A DNA stretch of 64,000 nucleotides, taken from the NCBI GenBank assembly GCA_003452935.1, contig DMMY01000011.1, positions 196,807 to 260,806 of the forward strand, given 5' to 3'. Below are positions 17,276-26,281 of this stretch, in pieces; within the stretch, counting starts at the first letter, position 1; every line of letters starts with the position of its first letter. The notes beneath the pieces are model-generated. The model had not been told where the DNA came from, did no database searches, and saw nothing but the letters and a program-made list of their open reading frames with translations. The DNA is from Elusimicrobiota bacterium. Lineage in GTDB: Bacteria > Elusimicrobiota > Elusimicrobia > UBA1565 > UBA9628. Position numbers and translations under genes: made by a program.

Positions 17276-17480
17276 GACGGCTTTTTTGCAGCAAATTGCT
17301 CATGCTTGGCGAAAAAATTCTCCGCCATGCAGCCCCAAAAAAGAAGTGGCCCCGGAGTCGTCAAGTAACTTGCGATCTCAATCGAACCCTGGATAGCAAG
17401 CCCCCTAAGCAATTCTGGCGCGTTCTGGAGGCCACTCTGGAATCACGGCGCAATCATAATGCAGTCCAGGAGCATCCGCC

Positions 17481-17521
17481 CTCTCCGCCTCTCACCTAGC
17501 CGTTAGGGTGAGCGCAGAGAG
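17481..17521 (-). terminator. Hairpin after the MATE gene
   Basis: An imperfect inverted repeat (CTCTC-CGC-CTCACC with GGGTGAG-GC-GAGAG) lies just beyond the MATE stop codon. There is no T-run on the minus strand, so it may be only a transcript-stabilising hairpin. Confidence 0.3.
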
Positions 17522-17530
17522 TCTTCGTCT

Positions 17531-18919
17531 TTAGGCGGCCTCTTCCATCTGCCGGGGCACCGCCATCAGCGCCGGCATGGGCGCAGGCATTGGCACCGCC
17601 GCCCTCGTCTTCCACCGGCCCGTCGCATAATATCCCGCGGACAGGGCCAAGCCCACCGCCCAAGCGATCGGCACGCTCCACCAGATTCCGTCCGTGCCGA
17701 TGCGCCCCGAAAGCCAAGCCGCGATCGGGACGCGAACCAGCCACAAGGCGAGTATCGTGATGACCATGGGGATCATCGTATCCCCGGCCCCGCGCAGAAC
17801 GCCCGAGACCACGAACATGCTTGAGAAAATCACGTAAAAGCCCCCCACGATCAGCAGGTAGCGGGCCCCGATGGCCACCACGTGGGGATCCGCGTTGAAC
17901 AGAGCCACCAAAGGCTTGCCGAACCCAACCACGGCCAGCGTCGTGGCCGCGGAAAAAAACCCCGAGATGAGCAAAGCGGCCTTAAGCCCGTGCTTGACCC
18001 GCTCCAGCTTGCCCGCGCCCAGGTTCTGGCCCGTGAAGGTCGAGACCGCCGCGGACAGGTTCATCGCCGGCAGCACCGCGAAAGCGTCCAGACGGCTCGC
18101 GGCCGTGAAGGCCGCGATCGCGTCGGTGCCGAAGGCGTTGACGATGCGCGTCAAGGCCATCATGCCCAGGGCCACGAAAACCTGCTGCACGCCCGTGGGC
18201 AAGCCGATGGCCAGGCTCTTTTGGAAGATCTTCAGGTCGAAGACAATCCCGCGCCAGCGCGGCTTGACCACCTTATGGGAGCGGCTCAGATACGCCATCC
18301 CCATGACGCACGAGACGCCCTGCGCGATCACCGTGGCCCAAGCCGAGCCCGCGATGCCCCAATGGCAGGCCAAGACGAAGAATGCCACCAGAACGACGTT
18401 GAGCACGGTCGAGACCATCAAAAAATACAGCGGCGTCTTCGAGTCGCCCAGGCCGCGCAAAATGGCGCTGATCGTCGCAAAGCCGAATATGAAGGGCATG
18501 CCCCCGAACGTGATCTGCAGATACACGGTCCCCTGCGCCAGCAATTCAGGCGGCGTCTTGAGCAGTTCCAACGCCGGCCGGCAGAGCGGCAGCCCCGCCG
18601 CCATGATGACCAACGACGCGCAGAACGTGAAGACGAGGGAAGTGTCGATGGCGCTGCGGACTTGGCGCATGTTCTTGGCGCCGAAGTACTGCGAGATGAG
18701 GATGGAAAACCCCATCGTGACGCCGATGCTCAAGGCGATGAGCAAAAACAGTATCGGGAAGCTCGCGCCCACTGCCGCCAGGGCGGACTTGCCGATGGCG
18801 CGGCCCACGATCACGCTGTCGACGATGCTGTAGGACTGCTGGAACACGTTGCCGATCAGCATGGGAACCGCGAAATGCAGGATGAGCTTGCCTTCCGGGC
18901 CGGTGGTGAGGTCTTTCAT
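17531..18919 (-). CDS. MATE-family multidrug/toxin exporter
   Basis: The 462-aa product has 12 predicted membrane helices in two repeats. The N-terminal signature GPEGKLILHFAVPMLIGNVF is followed by QQSYSIVDSVIVGRAIG, typical of the DinF/NorM-like MatE fold. The second repeat starts near residue 235 (SLAIGLPTGVQQVFVALG). These carriers expel organic cations or toxins using Na+ or H+ gradients; substrate cannot be predicted. It stands alone, with long non-coding DNA upstream. Confidence 0.9.
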   Translation of the reverse strand: MKDLTTGPEGKLILHFAVPMLIGNVFQQSYSIVDSVIVGRAIGKSALAAVGASFPILFLLIALSIGVTMGFSILISQYFGAKNMRQVRSAIDTSLVFTFCASLVIMAAGLPLCRPALELLKTPPELLAQGTVYLQITFGGMPFIFGFATISAILRGLGDSKTPLYFLMVSTVLNVVLVAFFVLACHWGIAGSAWATVIAQGVSCVMGMAYLSRSHKVVKPRWRGIVFDLKIFQKSLAIGLPTGVQQVFVALGMMALTRIVNAFGTDAIAAFTAASRLDAFAVLPAMNLSAAVSTFTGQNLGAGKLERVKHGLKAALLISGFFSAATTLAVVGFGKPLVALFNADPHVVAIGARYLLIVGGFYVIFSSMFVVSGVLRGAGDTMIPMVITILALWLVRVPIAAWLSGRIGTDGIWWSVPIAWAVGLALSAGYYATGRWKTRAAVPMPAPMPALMAVPRQMEEAA

Positions 18920-19299
18920 GGCGAGTGACCTCTACAGGGTACCAAACTCAGAACTGGTCCGCCTGCGCCGCGGCCATTTTGGCGTCAGGGATTTACGGGA
19001 CGGACAAAATCGAGGTAATCCACCGCGAGATCGGGATCCAAGCGGCTCTCGCGAAGCCATATCCGGACCCGCGGCAGCCGCATCTGGAAAGCATGGAGCC
19101 GTCTCGCGGACCATGTCATTCTCGGCGCCCCCTTGCCGGCAGCCCAACTGCCGCTGTTCATGAGCCGGCCATAAGCCTCAAACGCCCGAGGGTCAGAGCC
19201 GGCGCAATCCGCAGGGCAAAGATCCCATCCCCGGTAAGTTAACGGCGCTTCGGTGTTTTTTGTGGGCTATTGCGGCCATTATCAGTCGCTTGGCCACGC

Positions 19300-19437
19300 A
19301 AATGGGCGGCGACTTCGCGAAAGAAAAGATCATATTTAATAAGAGATATTTAAAAATTTACCGCCACCGCTGGAGGCAAAATCAAGAAAAGCGTATTTCT
19401 TGACAGCATAATTTATCTCACAAGTCGCCGCCATTTT
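19300..19437. repeat. Inverted repeats around an AT-rich island (MITE-like)
   Basis: AAATGGGCGGCGACTT (19300-19315) and AAGTCGCCGCCATTTT (19422-19437) are inverted copies differing by one base insertion. They enclose 106 bp that are far more AT-rich than the surroundings. No coding capacity and no clear target-site duplication are seen. Confidence 0.45.
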
Positions 19438-19724
19438 ACAGGCAATCAGATAAAGCCGCATTCTCGAACTCGGCGCCCTTCGGCGCGAAAACGTGCCGAC
19501 CTATATGCGCGTTCGCCGAATGCATGCAGCCATTTCTTGCGCCGCCTCCATCATCGCCCCGCACTGCAAAACCCGAAGACACCCTCATTGCAGTTGCGTC
19601 ATTCGGAGATATCGTGAGCGGGGATGGGGCAAAGGTCCCATCTTTTCCTAGGCCCACTGCCGCCCTCCCCCCCTCCAAAAGGCACCTGCAAGTCCAGGCC
19701 AAGGGAGTCATCCTAAAGAGACGA

Positions 19725-19752
19725 TTGCGATATGAACAAAATCCGATAGAAT
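19725..19752 (+). promoter_or_regulatory. Candidate promoter of the phosphoesterase gene
   Basis: TTGCGA, 16 bp, then TAGAAT. This would place the transcript start about 15 nt before ATG 19774. Confidence 0.4.
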
Positions 19753-19773
19753 GTCTCTTAAAGAACTCCCGTA

Positions 19774-21243
19774 ATGAAACGCATCAAGCCTATTTTCAAG
19801 GTCTTCTCATTAACGGCGATTGCATTTTTTCTTACCGCGCCGGCATCGCAGGCGACTCAAGCGATCGCCCCCCGGACTCGCCGGCTGGCAGCAGGCGCAC
19901 GAATCGCCCCGCAGATAGCTGGCGAAGGGAGCTTGCTTAACCTGAAAAATCTCGATTTGGCGGCATTGGGCGGCGTGATTGCGGCGCCACGCCCGATGGA
20001 CTTAAGCGGTCCAACCGCCCAGCCAAACATGGAGCCGGTCTCGCGGCGGTTGCTGCAATCCAATCCGGATCCCGAAGCCTTGATCCAGGCGGCCCCGGCG
20101 GGCTGCGCCGAAACCGCGCCGGAACTGGCGCCGTTGATTCGTTCTGACGCCAGCGCGCTTCCGGCTCAGGAACAGCCGCCTCACGGAGACGGCAGCGCAC
20201 GCCCCAAGGCAAACAACCCCCTGGCCGGCCGCCAGACCCATCTTGAAGCGATGATGCGGGGCATAGCCAAGGCGCTCGGGCGCTCGATGGAAGATCTCAC
20301 CGCGACCGCAGACCAAGCCAGGGTCCCGGCTGAGCCGGCGAGCCCGCCCCAACTCCTCGGCCAAACAGCGCAACGCAAGCGGACGTCGGCCCGCTCGCCG
20401 CGGAGACGGCATCGTCAAGACTTCGAGGCTGGCATTTTAAAGTCCTTTGCCGCGCGTTGGCGGACGTCGGATCAAATCAAGCTGATCCGAAAATCGCCTC
20501 CTCCGGACGGAAAATTCAGCTTCGCGGTCATCGGGGACGCGGAACCCGGACGCTTCTGGTTTGCCCGGCTGCTCTTCAATAAGCCCGGGATGTTCTGGAA
20601 GCTGCTTAAACAGGCGCTGTCGCTGCCCGCGGATTTCACGGTTCAACTGGGCGACATGGTCAGCCGCGGCCGCATGCCGGATTACCTGGGATTCATCAGG
20701 AGGCTGGCCGCGGCCGATTCGAAACGGCCCTACCTGACCGTGATCGGCAATCACGATCGCCGCGCGCCGCATCATGAGTCCGACTCGCGACTCTATCGGG
20801 CGGCCTTCGGCCGCAACAACTATCATTTCGATTACGGCGGAGTGCGTTTTGTGGTCCTGGACACCAGCAAAAAGAAACTTTCGGTCCGGCAATTGCAATG
20901 GCTGGATCAAGCCCTCGACACCGATCAAAAAAAGATCGTATTCACCCATATGCCGCCGGCGCCGTTGCATCTCTGGTCGGACTTTTTAACGCTGCGCGGC
21001 GCGGGCGGATTCAAGAAAGGCGCCCCAGAGTTTACTGCAATAGTTTCCCGCCGGCGCGTGGACCGCGTCTACCTGGGCCACATTCACGGGTATGGGGTCA
21101 CGGACTACCTGGGCGTGCGCTATGTCCTGACCGGAGGCGGTGGCTCGCCCCTCTACCCGACGAAAGCGCCGCACTTTTATCATTTTCTTACGGTGACGGT
21201 CGGCCCTGACGGGATAGTCGACTCCGTTCATCCCCTGCGGTGA
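19774..21243 (+). CDS. Secreted calcineurin-like metallophosphoesterase
   Basis: The 489-aa product has a signal peptide (VFSLTAIAFFLTAPASQA) and a disordered Ala/Pro/Arg-rich region to about residue 240. A calcineurin-type phosphoesterase domain follows (about 245-480). Visible metal motifs are FAVIGDAEPG (the first motif lacks the usual DxH His), VQLGDMVSRG, VIGNHDRR, VFTHMPP, and YLGHIHGYG. It is probably a periplasmic or extracellular hydrolase of phosphoesters; substrate is unknown. The long pro-region resembles that of the subtilase at 39790 in composition only. Confidence 0.8.
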   Translation: MKRIKPIFKVFSLTAIAFFLTAPASQATQAIAPRTRRLAAGARIAPQIAGEGSLLNLKNLDLAALGGVIAAPRPMDLSGPTAQPNMEPVSRRLLQSNPDPEALIQAAPAGCAETAPELAPLIRSDASALPAQEQPPHGDGSARPKANNPLAGRQTHLEAMMRGIAKALGRSMEDLTATADQARVPAEPASPPQLLGQTAQRKRTSARSPRRRHRQDFEAGILKSFAARWRTSDQIKLIRKSPPPDGKFSFAVIGDAEPGRFWFARLLFNKPGMFWKLLKQALSLPADFTVQLGDMVSRGRMPDYLGFIRRLAAADSKRPYLTVIGNHDRRAPHHESDSRLYRAAFGRNNYHFDYGGVRFVVLDTSKKKLSVRQLQWLDQALDTDQKKIVFTHMPPAPLHLWSDFLTLRGAGGFKKGAPEFTAIVSRRRVDRVYLGHIHGYGVTDYLGVRYVLTGGGGSPLYPTKAPHFYHFLTVTVGPDGIVDSVHPLR

Positions 21244-21264
21244 GAGTCCCGCGCCGCCCAGCGG

Positions 21265-23262
21265 CTATGCCGCAATTTCCAGCAGCCTGCCCAGGCAGGC
21301 CACGACCTTGCCGTCGAGCGTCCCCTTCCCGGCTTCACGCTGGATCTCCGCGTAAGCCACCCGATAATCCCACCGATCCCGGTGCGAGCGGCAGGAAGTC
21401 ATCATATCGTACATGTCGGCCACCTGCACGATCTGCGCGCCCACGGGGATATCCTTCGCGCCGAGGCCCTCGGGATAGCCCGAGCCGTCGAGCCTCTCGT
21501 GATGCGCCGCGATGATCTCGAAGATGGCCTCGTTCTCATAGCCCATCTTCTTGAGCATGCGCACGGACTCGCGGCAGTGCTTCTTGACTTCCTCCTGCTC
21601 CGTCTCGCCGAGGATCTCGATGCGGCCGAGCAGGTGATGGGGTATGATGATCTTGCCGATGTCGGCCAAATAGCCGGCGGTTATAATGTCGTTCTTTTCC
21701 TGATCCGGCAGATCCAGCATGTCGGCCATGGCATAGGACAAGAAACCGACCACGCGGGAATGCCCGACGCAGGCCTCCAGAGCCTCGATCGGCAGGACCA
21801 AGTCCTCGGGATACTCCGCGCGCTGGGAAACCGGCGCGCGGTAGGCGTCGTAGAGCTTTTGCGGTATCTTCTCGCGATCCGCCAACGGGTCCTTGATACC
21901 CAGGACCTCGTAAAGATAAAGCTTCTTTTCCTTGCCCCGGATGGAGATCGGTCCCATTTGGCTGAGCTTCAGGGAAGCGTCGGCAAAAGCCACCTTGATG
22001 CGCTCATCCTTCGCGTCGAGTTCCATGGCTTTCTGCAGATACGCGTGGGCGTTGACCGCGTCATTGGCGTCCAGGAAAAGATAGGCCGCCTTCTTGGTGA
22101 GCTCCGGGTCATTGGGCGTCTCGTCCAATTTCTGCAAAATATCCTGCAGCTGCCGCTCGACCTGCGGGTCAGAGGGCTCGCTGAAGTGCGCCACGACCTT
22201 GCGTTTGCAGTCGACGAACCTGTGGACTTCCTCATAGGTCGACTCGTCGATGGTGATCTGTCCGGGCAGGCAAAGCTCCTGGATGCGGGCGGCCAAGTTG
22301 ACCGTGTCTCCAATCGCCGTGTAGGTCTGCCGGTAATTGCCGACCAGGCCGATGACGGACTCGCCCGTGGCGATGCCGATGCGCATGGGCCATGGAAATT
22401 TTCCCCGACCGGTCGTCTGCTGCATTTTCAAGCCCGCGATGACCGAAAGCAGGGCATGGCGCTCGTAATTGATCGGGGCTCCGAACTCAACCATGATGCC
22501 GTCGCCCATGTATTTGTCGATATGAGCGTGATAGCCCAGAAGGATTTCCTCGATCTCCTCCAGGAACCTGTTGAGATCCGCGGTCACCATCTCGGGCCGC
22601 CGCTGCTCGCTGTAGCGCGTAAAGCCCTTGAGATCCGCGAATAGAATGCTGATCCGCCGTTTCTCGGAATGCAGGCGCTTTTCGATCATCATCTTGACGA
22701 CCGAGGGATCCATGGTGGAATAAAGAGCGTCCTCCACCTTTTTCTTAAGATCCTCGATCGCCTGCTTGGAGCGCTCCAGGCTGTCGGTCCTTTCCGCGAC
22801 CTTCTTCTCGAGATTCTGGGCGTAATCCTTGATATCGCGACCCGCGGCCTCCAGCTTGCCCTGCTTCTCCATCAGGTCTTGGTTCAGCTTTTGGGTTTGC
22901 CGTATTTCCGTCTGCAGCTTCTGGTGCAGGTCGCCCACCACGATGCCGGTCAGCAGGAGGAAGCATCCCCAGGTGAAGATGTTCATGAACCGATCGAACA
23001 TGGAGGTGCCGACATCGAAGGAAGTGGGGCTAAGCTGCATGTAAATCAACGCCATGAGGATGCAGGCCAGCCCTCCCAGCAAAGCCTTGCGCAGATCCAG
23101 GTAGTAAGCGGCGAGTATGACCGGAATAAAATAAACGTTCAAAAACGCCAACTTGTAGGTGACGAAATAATTGATGAAGACGGTCCCCGCCAGAACGATC
23201 AAGACGAAAAAGCCCTCGAAATTCTTAACGATGAATTCTTTGATGGCGTCCATAACGTTCAA
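21265..23262 (-). CDS. Membrane class III nucleotide cyclase fused to a degenerate HD-GYP domain
   Basis: The 665-aa product has three or four membrane helices (about 17-110), a coiled coil (115-185), and a class III cyclase domain (about 200-345). All key residues are present: metal Asp210 (ISILFADLKGFT) and Asp254 (YMGDGIMVEFG), Lys250 and Asp319 fitting adenine recognition (AIGDTVNLAAR), and Asn322 and Arg326 for the transition state. A TPR-like linker follows (385-430), then an HD-GYP domain (about 490-660) with the HHERLDGSGYP signature. The HD dyad reads ADIGK, with Ala533 where His should be, so metal binding and c-di-GMP hydrolysis are doubtful. The domain combination suggests cAMP synthesis controlled by a c-di-GMP-sensing or pseudo-enzyme module (inference). 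Confidence 0.85.
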   Translation of the reverse strand: MNVMDAIKEFIVKNFEGFFVLIVLAGTVFINYFVTYKLAFLNVYFIPVILAAYYLDLRKALLGGLACILMALIYMQLSPTSFDVGTSMFDRFMNIFTWGCFLLLTGIVVGDLHQKLQTEIRQTQKLNQDLMEKQGKLEAAGRDIKDYAQNLEKKVAERTDSLERSKQAIEDLKKKVEDALYSTMDPSVVKMMIEKRLHSEKRRISILFADLKGFTRYSEQRRPEMVTADLNRFLEEIEEILLGYHAHIDKYMGDGIMVEFGAPINYERHALLSVIAGLKMQQTTGRGKFPWPMRIGIATGESVIGLVGNYRQTYTAIGDTVNLAARIQELCLPGQITIDESTYEEVHRFVDCKRKVVAHFSEPSDPQVERQLQDILQKLDETPNDPELTKKAAYLFLDANDAVNAHAYLQKAMELDAKDERIKVAFADASLKLSQMGPISIRGKEKKLYLYEVLGIKDPLADREKIPQKLYDAYRAPVSQRAEYPEDLVLPIEALEACVGHSRVVGFLSYAMADMLDLPDQEKNDIITAGYLADIGKIIIPHHLLGRIEILGETEQEEVKKHCRESVRMLKKMGYENEAIFEIIAAHHERLDGSGYPEGLGAKDIPVGAQIVQVADMYDMMTSCRSHRDRWDYRVAYAEIQREAGKGTLDGKVVACLGRLLEIAA

Positions 23263-23364
23263 ATCATAGCCTTGATATCGTCGAATTTCAAGGGGGGATT
23301 CCTGGACACTGCTTGTTCAGTTTGTTTTAATTCCAAGACGCCGATTCGTGAAGAGGAAAAACCC

Positions 23365-24603
23365 ATGAACAAAATCATATTTCTCCTGTCCTTGTTAAAC
23401 CTGGCCGCGCCGACTTTCGCGCAATCGACCGCCGACCCCGCCGCGACGCCCGCTCCCGCCAGCGCCACCGCTGCGCAACCCGCCGTTGACACCGCCACCA
23501 AGGAAGCCCCTGAGCCGACGCACACTCCCGCGACTACCCCCGCTGCGGAGCCCGCCGTCAAGGAAACCCCTGCGCCGGCACCCGCGGCCGCAGCCCCCGC
23601 TCCCCTGGATGCCAGCTTCGCGCAACCCCCCGCGGAGAAACCCGTCGCCCAAAAAAACGCGGTGGATATCATGGGGGGAGCCAGCTTGGCTTTGATCAAG
23701 TGGAACTCGGCCTTCGGCTTCAACGAGAAACTCAAATATAATTTCAATACGACCGCCTATACCCGGCTCGAAGGCGCCCTGTCTTTCTCCAGGCTCGGCC
23801 TCTCCGTGGGAGCCAACGTCGAGGTCGACAACAACAAGGTCGGCAAAGCCAACAAGTACATGGGTTATATCGGCCTGAAGAGATTCTACCTGCGCGCGGG
23901 CGGCGGCCAGCTGCGCGGTTCCACGACCTGGAACGGCAGCACGGCCAACGGCCGCCTGCCGGTCCACTCGGACTTCAGCACCCGTTACAGCAACGTGGAC
24001 CTGCTCATATGGTTCAGGAACTTCCTGGGGGCGAAGGGCCTGCCCGGGTTCATCGGCGCGGGTTACACATCCTTTGCCCTGCCCGTGGAAGTCAAGGCCT
24101 GGGCCAGCCCCGACAACGGAGACTCCTGGCGCAAGCTGAACTCCGTGTATGATCCGAATTACAAGATACGCCTTTACAACTTTCTTTTCGGCTTCGACTC
24201 CTTCACCAGCGACATGCTCTATCCGGACACCGACTGGATGTCGCCAGGACGTCCGGGCAAGGAAGGCTTCTCGATGTTTTTTGCCACGGAAGACCGCTTC
24301 GGCATCGGCCGGGCCACTCTCGGCGCCAACGCCTATCAGGCCGCCAAGGACCTAAACCCGCTCTATACGGCCACCAGCGACTCATCCAGCTACTGGCTCA
24401 TTGAAAACGACACGAGCATCGGCATGAAATGGACGAAAAACCTAACCCGCTCGCGCCTGGCCCTGGGCGTGGGCTACGGCGTGTCCCTGGTCATCGGCGA
24501 AGCCTTCCAAGGCGTCCCGAAAAAGGCCACGGACATGTCGCTTCAACCCGAGCAGTGCTTCCTAAACCACGGCCCGCTGGCCCGCGTCTACATGAAGTTT
24601 TGA
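23365..24603 (+). CDS. Secreted or outer-membrane protein with Ala/Pro-rich linker
   Basis: ATG 23365 is preceded by AAGAGG at a good distance. The open frame continues far upstream, but that part is the antisense shadow of the cyclase gene. The 412-aa product has a signal peptide (IIFLLSLLNLAAPTFAQ), about 85 residues rich in Ala/Pro/Thr, then a domain with alternating aromatic/polar strands (FNTTAYTRLEGALSFSRLGL, FYLRAGGGQLRGS) that looks like an outer-membrane barrel. It ends in LARVYMKF with a terminal Phe, as barrel proteins often do. Specific function is unknown. Confidence 0.65.
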   Translation: MNKIIFLLSLLNLAAPTFAQSTADPAATPAPASATAAQPAVDTATKEAPEPTHTPATTPAAEPAVKETPAPAPAAAAPAPLDASFAQPPAEKPVAQKNAVDIMGGASLALIKWNSAFGFNEKLKYNFNTTAYTRLEGALSFSRLGLSVGANVEVDNNKVGKANKYMGYIGLKRFYLRAGGGQLRGSTTWNGSTANGRLPVHSDFSTRYSNVDLLIWFRNFLGAKGLPGFIGAGYTSFALPVEVKAWASPDNGDSWRKLNSVYDPNYKIRLYNFLFGFDSFTSDMLYPDTDWMSPGRPGKEGFSMFFATEDRFGIGRATLGANAYQAAKDLNPLYTATSDSSSYWLIENDTSIGMKWTKNLTRSRLALGVGYGVSLVIGEAFQGVPKKATDMSLQPEQCFLNHGPLARVYMKF

Positions 24604-24838
24604 CGAATTAAGCGTCGGCCGGGGCCCGCACGAAAACGAGGGGCGCCGCGGTCAGGGGCCGAGAAGCTCAAACTCAGGCCAGGCATCGGCTCTCACTCAT
24701 CCTGTCCGTGGGCATTGCCTCCTTGGCGCTCGCGCCGGCATCACGCCAACCTTCGGCAAGATATTGCCTTTGCTTTGACATTCGAGCCTTAGACTATGAT
24801 CGCCTTATCACTATCGTAGTCAGCAGCAAGGAGGTCGT

Positions 24839-25498
24839 ATGAAAATATGCCGCATTGAGAAGCTGTTGTGCGCCGTCATCATCGCCGGCGCGGCGGGGCT
24901 GGCGCAGCTTAAGCCGGCGCTCGGCCAGGAAAACATGTCTGATCCCGGCTTTATGCGCTCCTCCGGCGAGGTGCGCGATGCCATGGATCTCATCACGGAT
25001 TGGGGCCAGCCGGCGCATGGAGCAACCCGTCAAATGCTCGACCAATACGGCCAGCCCGAAATAGCCACCAATGAGTTCCTGTTATGGAACGACAAGGGGC
25101 CATGGAAGAGAATCATCGTTTACAAAAGCGGCGAAAAGCACCTCTTCCCGCTCAAACATGAAGACGTACTGGAGCAGACCGTGGCCTACAAGGTCCCGGC
25201 CTACAAGCTCGGCGAGCTGGCCCGGTTCAACGGCAGCGTGATCGTGGACCGCACCCGCGGCTTGCTCAGCGCGCGCTGCTATCGCGAGGGAGTCAACATA
25301 CTCGCCTTGAACCTGGCCGACGACATCGTGCGCGGCAAGCGCGACGTGGCCAACGCGCGGCGCTTCTATGCCCACGCCATCGCGCAGATGATGGCCGGCA
25401 AGACGTCGCCCTACACGCAACGGCTGCAGTTCCCCGCGCAAACGGACACGGGCTTTCTCGACCAAACGACCCTCAAGGAAGGCGCCGCGCTGCCGTAG
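24839..25498 (+). CDS. Secreted protein of an unnamed family (paralogue at 33705)
   Basis: The 219-aa product has a signal peptide and a textbook ribosome binding site (AAGGAGG, 6 bp before ATG). The core shares with the 33705-34283 protein GPWKRI, LEQT-x2-Y, a block around ALNLADDIVRG, ARRFY, and a C-terminal Y-x-Q-x-L-x-F. I recognise no catalytic motif. It faces the 25566 gene; a perfect hairpin lies between them. Confidence 0.6.
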   Translation: MKICRIEKLLCAVIIAGAAGLAQLKPALGQENMSDPGFMRSSGEVRDAMDLITDWGQPAHGATRQMLDQYGQPEIATNEFLLWNDKGPWKRIIVYKSGEKHLFPLKHEDVLEQTVAYKVPAYKLGELARFNGSVIVDRTRGLLSARCYREGVNILALNLADDIVRGKRDVANARRFYAHAIAQMMAGKTSPYTQRLQFPAQTDTGFLDQTTLKEGAALP

Positions 25499-25513
25499 GA
25501 CCCGGATATGATC

Positions 25514-25542
25514 CCGCGGGCCGGGGAAGCCCCGGCCCGCGG
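25514..25542. terminator. Perfect 13-bp GC hairpin between convergent genes
   Basis: CCGCGGGCCGGGG and its exact complement surround a 3-nt loop (AAG). There is no T-run on either strand. Its position between two converging genes suggests a bidirectional stop or transcript-end hairpin. Confidence 0.45.
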
Positions 25543-25565
25543 CCCGGCCCAGGCGCGCCAAGGCG

Positions 25566-26177
25566 TCAATCCAGGCTCGAAGCCAGGCAAATTTCTTCCC
25601 GGGTGGGAAGGATGATCCTCAGGACGCGGGGGTCCTCCGGGCCGGAAGCGGGCGGACAGGGAACCTTGGTGAAAACCCATTGCCTGGTCTTGGAGACGTC
25701 CACGGCCAGGAGCTCAGGTGCGATCATCTTATCCAAAATCGTGCGGTGCGCGCGCAGATTGGGCAGCTCAACGCGGCGAAACAACTCCCAAGCGGCCGAA
25801 ACCGGATAGCTGCGGCGCACGAAATGAGCCGCGCTCTCGATGCCGCCGCCATCGGGCCATTGGATCCAATTGCGCCCCTCGGCGTCAAGATAGCCGAACC
25901 CGCTGCCGCGGGGATAGTAGCCGGCGAGCTCCTGGGTGTGATAAAGGATGGCCACGAGCCGGGATTTGGCGTCATAGAGAAAGTGGCCGTGATCGAAGTC
26001 CCGCTCGTCGCCCAGATGGCGGAAGCCCTTGAGATAAAGCCTGTCCACGAATTCCTGCAGCCAGACCCGCATTTGCGCGCTGCCCGGAGCTGGCGGCAAA
26101 TCCGAAAACCCCCGGCCGCGAGCCGAAGCGGGCGCCAGAAGGCTCAGGAACAGCAATAAACCGAGGGACCAGGGCAT
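25566..26177 (-). CDS. Secreted protein of unknown function
   Basis: The 203-aa product has a signal peptide (LGLLLFLSLLAPASARG). The mature part is aromatic-rich (DFDHGHFLYDAKSRLVAILYH, given here as a description of residues about 60-80). No family is recognised. It is single-copy in this window. It diverges from the 26282 gene with a 104-bp AT-rich promoter gap. Confidence 0.5.
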   Translation of the reverse strand: MPWSLGLLLFLSLLAPASARGRGFSDLPPAPGSAQMRVWLQEFVDRLYLKGFRHLGDERDFDHGHFLYDAKSRLVAILYHTQELAGYYPRGSGFGYLDAEGRNWIQWPDGGGIESAAHFVRRSYPVSAAWELFRRVELPNLRAHRTILDKMIAPELLAVDVSKTRQWVFTKVPCPPASGPEDPRVLRIILPTREEICLASSLD

Positions 26178-26281
26178 CCCAGTAATGATGAATAATCCGT
26201 ATTACAGGGTTATGAAGATCGCTCGAAATCGGCACGATTTGGTCTTGCCAAATTTTCGGGGGTCTGTTAGACTTTATTATC

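Larger units (their letters stand above)
18920..19773. other. Gene-free region of about 850 bp
   Basis: No frame here looks like a real gene; the short frames have no recognisable domains. The right-hand part holds an AT-rich island (about 19320-19420) bounded by inverted repeats (separate entry). A small palindrome, TCAAGAAA-TTTCTTGA, lies at about 19382-19403. The rest may be decayed sequence. Confidence 0.5.

Noticed and set aside
17882..18928. 348-residue plus-strand frame opposite the MATE gene
   Set aside because: Low-complexity Arg/His/Gln-rich translation with no domain; antisense shadow of an excellent MATE gene.
22669..23364. Long plus-strand extension upstream of the 23365 gene
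   Set aside because: It is antisense to the cyclase/HD-GYP gene, has no domain, and a ribosome binding site plus signal peptide mark ATG 23365 as the start.
24775..24800. TTGACA-TATGAT promoter before the 24839 gene
   Set aside because: The spacing is only 14 bp, too short for a convincing sigma70 promoter.
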